Shown here one piece after another: positions 59,323-64,000 of a DNA stretch of 64,000 nt (position 1 is its first letter; the number at the start of each line of letters is the position of its first letter). The notes under the pieces were generated by a model. It worked only from the letters and a program-made list of their open reading frames with translations, did no database searches and had not been told where the DNA came from. Source of the DNA: Bowdeniella nasicola (GTDB taxonomy: Bacteria > Actinomycetota > Actinomycetes > Actinomycetales > Actinomycetaceae); contig NZ_FNQV01000009.1 in the NCBI RefSeq assembly GCF_900107735.1, positions 1-64,000 on the forward strand. Reading direction: 5' to 3'. The position numbers and the translations under genes are program-made.

Positions 59323-60813
59323 GTGCTCATTGCTTTTGACATCGGAACATCGGCGACCAAAGCGACCCTGCACGATGACGACGGCACCATTCGCGCCGCA
59401 TCGAGTGCCTCCTACCCGACCGCATATCTGGTGGGCGCTCGCGTAGAGCAGAACCCCGACGACTGGTACCGCGCCGTCGTCAGTACTTCGCAGCAGTTGC
59501 TCGCGAAGACCGCGACTCCCCCGGCAGCGATCAAGGGCCTGTGCGTCAGCGGCCAGATGATGGGCCTCGTTTGTCTGGATCGATCCGGCACTCCCATCCG
59601 GCCCGCGCCCATCTGGTCCGACCAGCGCGCTGCCGCCCAAGCCGCGGACCTGACCGAAGCCCTCGGGGACGAACATAGCTACGAGGTCACAGGTCACCGC
59701 CTCGCAGCGACCTACACGCTGCCTAAACTCATGTGGGTCCGTGACCACGAGCCCGAGAACTTCTCGAAGATTTCTCGCATCTGCGTCTCCAAGGACTACG
59801 TCAATTACCGCCTGACGGGAGAGGTCGCGACCGACCACTCCGATGCCTCATCCACGGGCGCCTACGACATCAAGAACAAGACGTGGTCGAATGAGGTCCT
59901 CGCCGCAGCCGGAATCTCAAACGACATCCTCCCTCCCATCCATTCCTCAATCGACACGCTCGGAGCGCTGCGCACGGACGCGGCAGCCGAACTCGGACTG
60001 CAACCGGGCATCCCCGTCATCGTTGGCGGCGGCGATGGCCCCATCGCGAGCATCGGAGCCGGCTGCACCGCAAGCGATGATCCGCCCTACCTCTCGCTCG
60101 GTACCTCCGCGTGGGTGGCCGCTACGACGCATGACGTGTTGTCGGATCCGCAGCGCCGCGGCTTCACCTTCGCGGCCATCACCCCGGACCATTACTGCCC
60201 GTGTGCTACGACCCAGAATGCGGGCAGCACTCTTGAGTGGATCGCCCGACTCGTCGGAAGCGACACCCCCACCCTCATCTCTGAGGCCCTGAGCCTGACG
60301 GATCCGGACCCCGATCTCATCATGGTCCCCTACCTCCTCGGCGAGCGCTCTCCCTGGTGGGATGCCGATGCTCGGGGCGCAACGATCGGACTCACGCCGC
60401 GACACACCCGTGCCGACATCACGCGGGCCGCACTCCTTGGCATCAGCTTCACGCTCGCGCTGTGCCTAGAGGCCGTGGCACCCGAGGATACCTCCCCACG
60501 CTCCCTCGATGCCGTTGGCGGCGGCGCGCAATCTGACGGCTGGCTCCAACTGCTCGCCGATATCGTGCAACTGCCAATCAACCGCCGCAACGTCACAACC
60601 AACGCCACCTCGCTTGGCGCCGGAATCACCGGCCTGGTGGGGCTCGGCCAGCTCAGCTTTAGCGACGCCCGGAGCGCATCGCGCATCACCGCGACCTTCG
60701 AGCCGCAGACTCGTCAGTATCGCGATGAGCTTCAACGATTTACCGAGGTCTACCGTACGGTAAAGAAGATTGATGATCTCCCTCGGTTCGGCAAGGAGCT
60801 AGCCCGGTCATGA
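59323..60813 (+). CDS. FGGY-family carbohydrate kinase (xylulokinase-like)
   Basis: A 496-residue sugar kinase with N-terminal AFDIGTSATKATL, the VSGQMMG segment of xylulokinase-type enzymes, an IVGGGDGPIASIGAG segment and a C-terminal AVGGGAQSDGWLQLLAD. GTG 59323 follows AGGAGG by five bases. The stop overlaps the LacI start (ATGA). As the second kinase controlled from this locus beside rhaB, it may act on a different ketose; the substrate is not decidable. Confidence 0.88.
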   Translation: MLIAFDIGTSATKATLHDDDGTIRAASSASYPTAYLVGARVEQNPDDWYRAVVSTSQQLLAKTATPPAAIKGLCVSGQMMGLVCLDRSGTPIRPAPIWSDQRAAAQAADLTEALGDEHSYEVTGHRLAATYTLPKLMWVRDHEPENFSKISRICVSKDYVNYRLTGEVATDHSDASSTGAYDIKNKTWSNEVLAAAGISNDILPPIHSSIDTLGALRTDAAAELGLQPGIPVIVGGGDGPIASIGAGCTASDDPPYLSLGTSAWVAATTHDVLSDPQRRGFTFAAITPDHYCPCATTQNAGSTLEWIARLVGSDTPTLISEALSLTDPDPDLIMVPYLLGERSPWWDADARGATIGLTPRHTRADITRAALLGISFTLALCLEAVAPEDTSPRSLDAVGGGAQSDGWLQLLADIVQLPINRRNVTTNATSLGAGITGLVGLGQLSFSDARSASRITATFEPQTRQYRDELQRFTEVYRTVKKIDDLPRFGKELARS

Positions 60814-61823
60814 CAACGATTTACGATGTGGCTCAACTCGCGAACGTTTCGCCTGCGACGGTCTCTCGCGTGCTCAACGGCGGACGGACCTCCCCCAAGA
60901 GCATTTCCGCTGTCATGGCCGCGGTGCAAGAACTGGACTTCGTACCGAACCGCAACGCCAGACGCCTCCGCACCCGGGCCTCCGAGCTCATCGCCATGCT
61001 CGTTCCTGACATCGCGAACTCCTTTTACACAACCATCGTGCGAGCGGTCGAGGATATCGCTCGCTCCCGCGGCTACGCCGTCATGATCTGCAATACCGAC
61101 GAAGACCCGGTCAAGGAAGCCGAATACCTCAAGGCGGTTATCTCCGAGCCGGTGGCCGGAATCATCTCGGCACCGGTCAACGCCCAAACGGACTACTCGC
61201 TGGCCGAGCTCCATCGCGTTCCTGTCGTCACGATCGACCGGACGGCACGACTCAACAGCCTCGATTCCGTCATCATCGACAACGTCCAGGGTGCACGCGA
61301 TGCTGTGCTCGCCCTCGCCTCACACGGATACCGCGACATCGCCTGCATAACGGGGCCTCCCGGGACCGAAACCGCGGACAACCGGGCCGAAGGCTGGCGC
61401 CGAGGAGTCTGGGACGCCTTCGAAAAGAACGCCCGGCCCGATCTCCTCGTTCGCACGAGCTACACGATCGATGGCGGCATAAGCGCGGTGCGCCAACTCT
61501 TGGCGCTGGATTCTCCCCCAGACGCGATCTTTGCGGCCAACAACCGCCTGACCGTCGGCGCCCTGCGGGAACTCGCCCGAGCCTCGATCCATCCGCCGGA
61601 GATGGGCATCTTCTCCTTCGGTGAGTTGCCCTTCATCCTTGATCCACCGGCAGGAATCCTCGTCGCGGGCATGCCCATGCGCGAGATGGGATCCCACGCC
61701 GCCCACATGCTGATGGAGCGCATTGAATCTAGCGCTGCGCCCACCAAGTCGATCGTCCTGCCACCGACAATCGAGACCGAATTCGCCACCGCACCTCCGA
61801 CTATTCACTCGGTAACCGCATAA
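60810..61823 (+). CDS. LacI-family repressor of the sugar operon
   Basis: A 337-residue regulator. The N-terminal LacI helix-turn-helix (TIYDVAQLANVSPATVSRVL) and hinge are followed by a periplasmic-binding-like effector domain (AMLVPDIANSFYTTIVRA onward). The CG-centred palindromes at 55211, 55223 and 54968 are the expected type of site, so it probably represses both the operon it belongs to and the divergent rhaB, with release by the transported sugar or a product. Overlaps the kinase stop by four bases. Confidence 0.9.
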   Translation: MTTIYDVAQLANVSPATVSRVLNGGRTSPKSISAVMAAVQELDFVPNRNARRLRTRASELIAMLVPDIANSFYTTIVRAVEDIARSRGYAVMICNTDEDPVKEAEYLKAVISEPVAGIISAPVNAQTDYSLAELHRVPVVTIDRTARLNSLDSVIIDNVQGARDAVLALASHGYRDIACITGPPGTETADNRAEGWRRGVWDAFEKNARPDLLVRTSYTIDGGISAVRQLLALDSPPDAIFAANNRLTVGALRELARASIHPPEMGIFSFGELPFILDPPAGILVAGMPMREMGSHAAHMLMERIESSAAPTKSIVLPPTIETEFATAPPTIHSVTA

Positions 61824-61838
61824 CCCAAGGAAGTGAAG

Positions 61839-63476
61839 ATGAGTTACACATTCCCAACCATTGCTGAGCGCCCCAAGGCCAAAGACAAGACTTTGTATGT
61901 CGTTGCCAATGGCGATCTGCGTTTGACCACGAACGTCAAGACCTGGGACAAGCAACAAGAGGTTGAGAGCCAGTTCGCCGCAGCAGCCAAGGACTTCGGT
62001 TGGGACGTTGAGCGGGCTCACGACGTCGATCCTGAGACCGGTCACGGTTTCATTGACTCCCAAAAGCGCGGCATGGAGGTCTTTGCGACCATCCCAAAGG
62101 ACGCCCCGCTCGTCGTCATTGAGGCTGTGTGGCAGTACTCCCACCACCTACTGCACGGCCTGCGTGACCACGAGGGCCCAATCCTCGTCGTCGCGAACTT
62201 CGCCGGTGACTTCCCGGGCCTCGTCGGCCTGCTCAACCTGACCGGATCGATGACCAAGGCCGGCATCGACTACTCCGCACTCTGGAGCGAGGAGTTCACC
62301 GACGACTGGTTCAAGGACAAGCTCAAGGAGTGGCTCGAGACCGGTTCGATCGAGCACGATACCTCTCACGTGAAGGATCTGCCTGAGCTTGCCGATTCGG
62401 AAGAAAAGCGCCTGGGCGTCGCGCTCGCCCGCCAGCTCAAGGAAGAAAAGGCCATCCTGGCCGTCTTCGATGAATATTGCATGGGCATGTACAACGCCCT
62501 GCTTGAAGACGAGCTCATCAACCCGGCCGGCATCTACAAGGAGCGCCTGTCCCAGTCGGCCCTCGTGGCCGAGATGGAGACCGTCTCCGATGAAGAGGCC
62601 GATGAGGTTCGGGCCTGGCTCGACAATGCGGGCATGACCTTCCACATCAACAATGAGGGCGATGAGAAGGAGAACCTGACCGATGAGCAGGTCCGCTCGC
62701 AGTGCAAGATGTACATCGCGGCCCTTCGCATGGCCGATGATTTCGGCGCTGACGCCGTCGGTATCCAGTACCAGCAGGGCCTGAAGGACGTCGTGCCGGC
62801 GTCGGATCTCGTGGAGGGCCTGCTCAACGATCCGAACCGCCCGCCGGTGAAGTCACGCGAAGGTGACCGCGTGCTCTACGAGGGCAAGGCGCTGCCGCAC
62901 TTCAACGAAGTCGATCAGTGCGTCGCCGTCGATGCGCTCGTCACCAACCGCATCTGGACCGCCATGGGCCTGGATCCTGCCACGACCCTGCACGATGTGC
63001 GCTGGGGCGGAATGTGGGACGACGAGTTCGTGTGGGTGCTGGAGATCTCTGGCGCCGTTCCCGCCTCGCACCTGGGCGGCTACGAAAATGCCCACTCCTA
63101 CCGCCAGTCCTACTACTTCTTCCCGCTCGGCGGCGGCACACTGCAGGGCACGAGCAAGCCCGGCGAGATCGTCTGGTCACGCGTCTTCGTCATGGACGGC
63201 AAGCTCCATGTCGACCTCGGACGAGGCACGTGTGTGGAGATGCCCGAAGAAGAGGTCCAGCGCCGCTTGGATGGCACCAACCCCGAGTGGCCGATCATGA
63301 ACGCCATCTTGCACGGTGTCACCCGCGATCAGATGATGGCCCGCCACAAGGCGAACCACCTGAACGTCGTCTACGCTCCCGACGCGGAGACCGCAGACAA
63401 GGCTCTCACTGCCAAGGCCGCAATGTTTGAGGCCATGGGATACGAAGTCCACCTCGTTGGAGACGTCTCCATCTAG
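61839..63476 (+). CDS. fucose-isomerase-like protein
   Basis: A 545-residue protein of the L-fucose/L-arabinose isomerase-like group, which converts an aldose to a ketose with Mn2+. Supporting features are the length, FGADAVGIQYQQGLKDV and PASDLVEGLLND, plus acidic and histidine residues in the C-terminal half (EISGAVPASHLGGYENAHSY). The ATG at 61839 is preceded by AAGGAAG at good spacing; a GTG six bases upstream lies in the ribosome site. Last gene of the LacI-controlled operon, 15 bases after lacI, and followed by a terminator. The exact substrate (L-fucose, D-arabinose or another sugar) is an inference. Confidence 0.82.
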   Translation: MSYTFPTIAERPKAKDKTLYVVANGDLRLTTNVKTWDKQQEVESQFAAAAKDFGWDVERAHDVDPETGHGFIDSQKRGMEVFATIPKDAPLVVIEAVWQYSHHLLHGLRDHEGPILVVANFAGDFPGLVGLLNLTGSMTKAGIDYSALWSEEFTDDWFKDKLKEWLETGSIEHDTSHVKDLPELADSEEKRLGVALARQLKEEKAILAVFDEYCMGMYNALLEDELINPAGIYKERLSQSALVAEMETVSDEEADEVRAWLDNAGMTFHINNEGDEKENLTDEQVRSQCKMYIAALRMADDFGADAVGIQYQQGLKDVVPASDLVEGLLNDPNRPPVKSREGDRVLYEGKALPHFNEVDQCVAVDALVTNRIWTAMGLDPATTLHDVRWGGMWDDEFVWVLEISGAVPASHLGGYENAHSYRQSYYFFPLGGGTLQGTSKPGEIVWSRVFVMDGKLHVDLGRGTCVEMPEEEVQRRLDGTNPEWPIMNAILHGVTRDQMMARHKANHLNVVYAPDAETADKALTAKAAMFEAMGYEVHLVGDVSI

Positions 63477-63500
63477 GTCAGTTCTCCTACCGCTGACCAC

Positions 63501-63532
63501 ACGGCGCCGCTCATGTATCTGAGCGGCGCCGT
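63501..63532. terminator. bidirectional terminator
   Basis: ACGGCGCCGCTCA (63501-63513) and TGAGCGGCGCCGT (63520-63532) form a 13-bp stem with a 6-base loop between convergent genes. On the plus strand a T-rich TCTGTTTGGTCTT follows, the closest to a U-tract in this window. Confidence 0.88.
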
Positions 63533-63543
63533 TCTGTTTGGTC

Positions 63544-64000
63544 TTAGCGCTCGAGGTTGTGGTCGTGGTGACTCATCTTTTCTGAGTCACGCATGAACGC
63601 ATCGACTGCCTCAAGAGTGTGCGGATTGTCGATGATACGTTCGGCGATCTCCACACTCATCGTGAAATCCGGAACGCCCCGGGCCCCCAGGATTCCCACG
63701 ATGTCGGGGCTCCGCAGCGAAGCCGCGAACGTGCGCACCCCGGTGCCGCGCAGAATGTCGACCATCGTGGCGATGGTCTTGACGGGGTCCTGGCCGAGAT
63801 CTTCGAGCCGACCGGCATAGGGCGCAATCCCCCAGCAGCCCAGCTCCTTGGCCGCCATCGCCTGAGTGGGATGGTAGGCCGCAGTCAGCAGCGTGGGGAT
63901 GCCGCGTGAGTGGAGCTCGTGCACAACCTCGTAGCCTTCGCGGGAGGCGGGCACCTTCACGATAATGTTGCGTCCGAGGTTCGCGATTTCCAGACCCGAT
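63544..64000 (-). CDS. transaldolase / fructose-6-phosphate aldolase-like protein (partial)
   Basis: The last 151 codons of a gene whose 5' part lies beyond the right edge. The sequence NIIVKVPASREG contains the lysine that forms the Schiff base in transaldolases and TalC/FSA-type aldolases. GIPTLLTAAYHPTQAMAA and IAPYAGRLEDLG match the next barrel strands. The short form and C-terminus suggest the TalC/FSA subfamily (about 220 residues when complete). In this neighbourhood it could cleave or transfer a dihydroxyacetone unit from a ketose phosphate; that is inference. Confidence 0.82.
   Translation of the reverse strand, partial: SGLEIANLGRNIIVKVPASREGYEVVHELHSRGIPTLLTAAYHPTQAMAAKELGCWGIAPYAGRLEDLGQDPVKTIATMVDILRGTGVRTFAASLRSPDIVGILGARGVPDFTMSVEIAERIIDNPHTLEAVDAFMRDSEKMSHHDHNLER

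Overview
The window is a chromosomal piece of a high-GC Gram-positive bacterium (Actinomycetota). The 16S rRNA gene at the left edge, the arg cluster next to tyrS, leaderless-looking promoters and hairpin terminators without long U-tracts all fit this. Features of the 16S and the gene content lean towards Actinomycetaceae, but that rank is a judgement by eye, not a computed placement.

Layout. (1) 1-2330: the 3' part of an rRNA operon read leftwards (16S-23S spacer, complete 16S, leader, two candidate tandem promoters), then the tyrS terminator. (2) 2331-7330: tyrS; a decayed CPA2 cation/proton antiporter; a small autoregulated-looking pair (ribbon-helix-helix protein plus DUF4097 protein); and an AT-rich orphan membrane protein. 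(3) 7390-14881: the arginine cluster argC-J-B-D-G-R-H, all leftward, with no argF. (4) 15015-16916: a broken two-TM protein gene, a flavodoxin-like gene and an aldo/keto reductase. (5) 16913-40863: a defence region. A GmrSD-type DUF262/DUF1524 protein lies on one side of the housekeeping pheS-pheT pair. On the other side is a tightly overlapping 17.7-kb operon: SNF2 helicase, large N6-adenine methyltransferase, a 2111-residue DUF1998 helicase with a Vsr-like nuclease domain, a UvrD-type helicase with a RelE-like N-terminus, and a low-GC DUF4365 protein. (6) 40991-64000: carbohydrate catabolism. This holds a DeoR-led 2-oxo-acid dehydrogenase operon with a fused E1, three FGGY-family kinases, a second DeoR operon with a PHP-SDR fusion and an oversized zinc alcohol dehydrogenase, and a LacI-controlled ribose-type ABC transporter with a fucose-mutarotase-like protein and a fucose-isomerase-like protein. 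A transaldolase-like gene runs off the right edge.

The most notable system is the five-gene operon 23208-40863. It resembles class 1 DISARM (SNF2 helicase and adenine methylase first), but the DrmA- and DrmB-like parts are one Druantia-DruE-sized polypeptide with its own predicted nuclease, and no PLD-type DrmC is present. In the sugar region, near-identical LacI-type operators sit just downstream of the -10 boxes of two divergent promoters, which ties a rhamnulokinase gene to the transporter/isomerase operon. A separate 2-oxo-acid dehydrogenase operon carries three helically phased heptamers at its promoter, next to its own DeoR gene.
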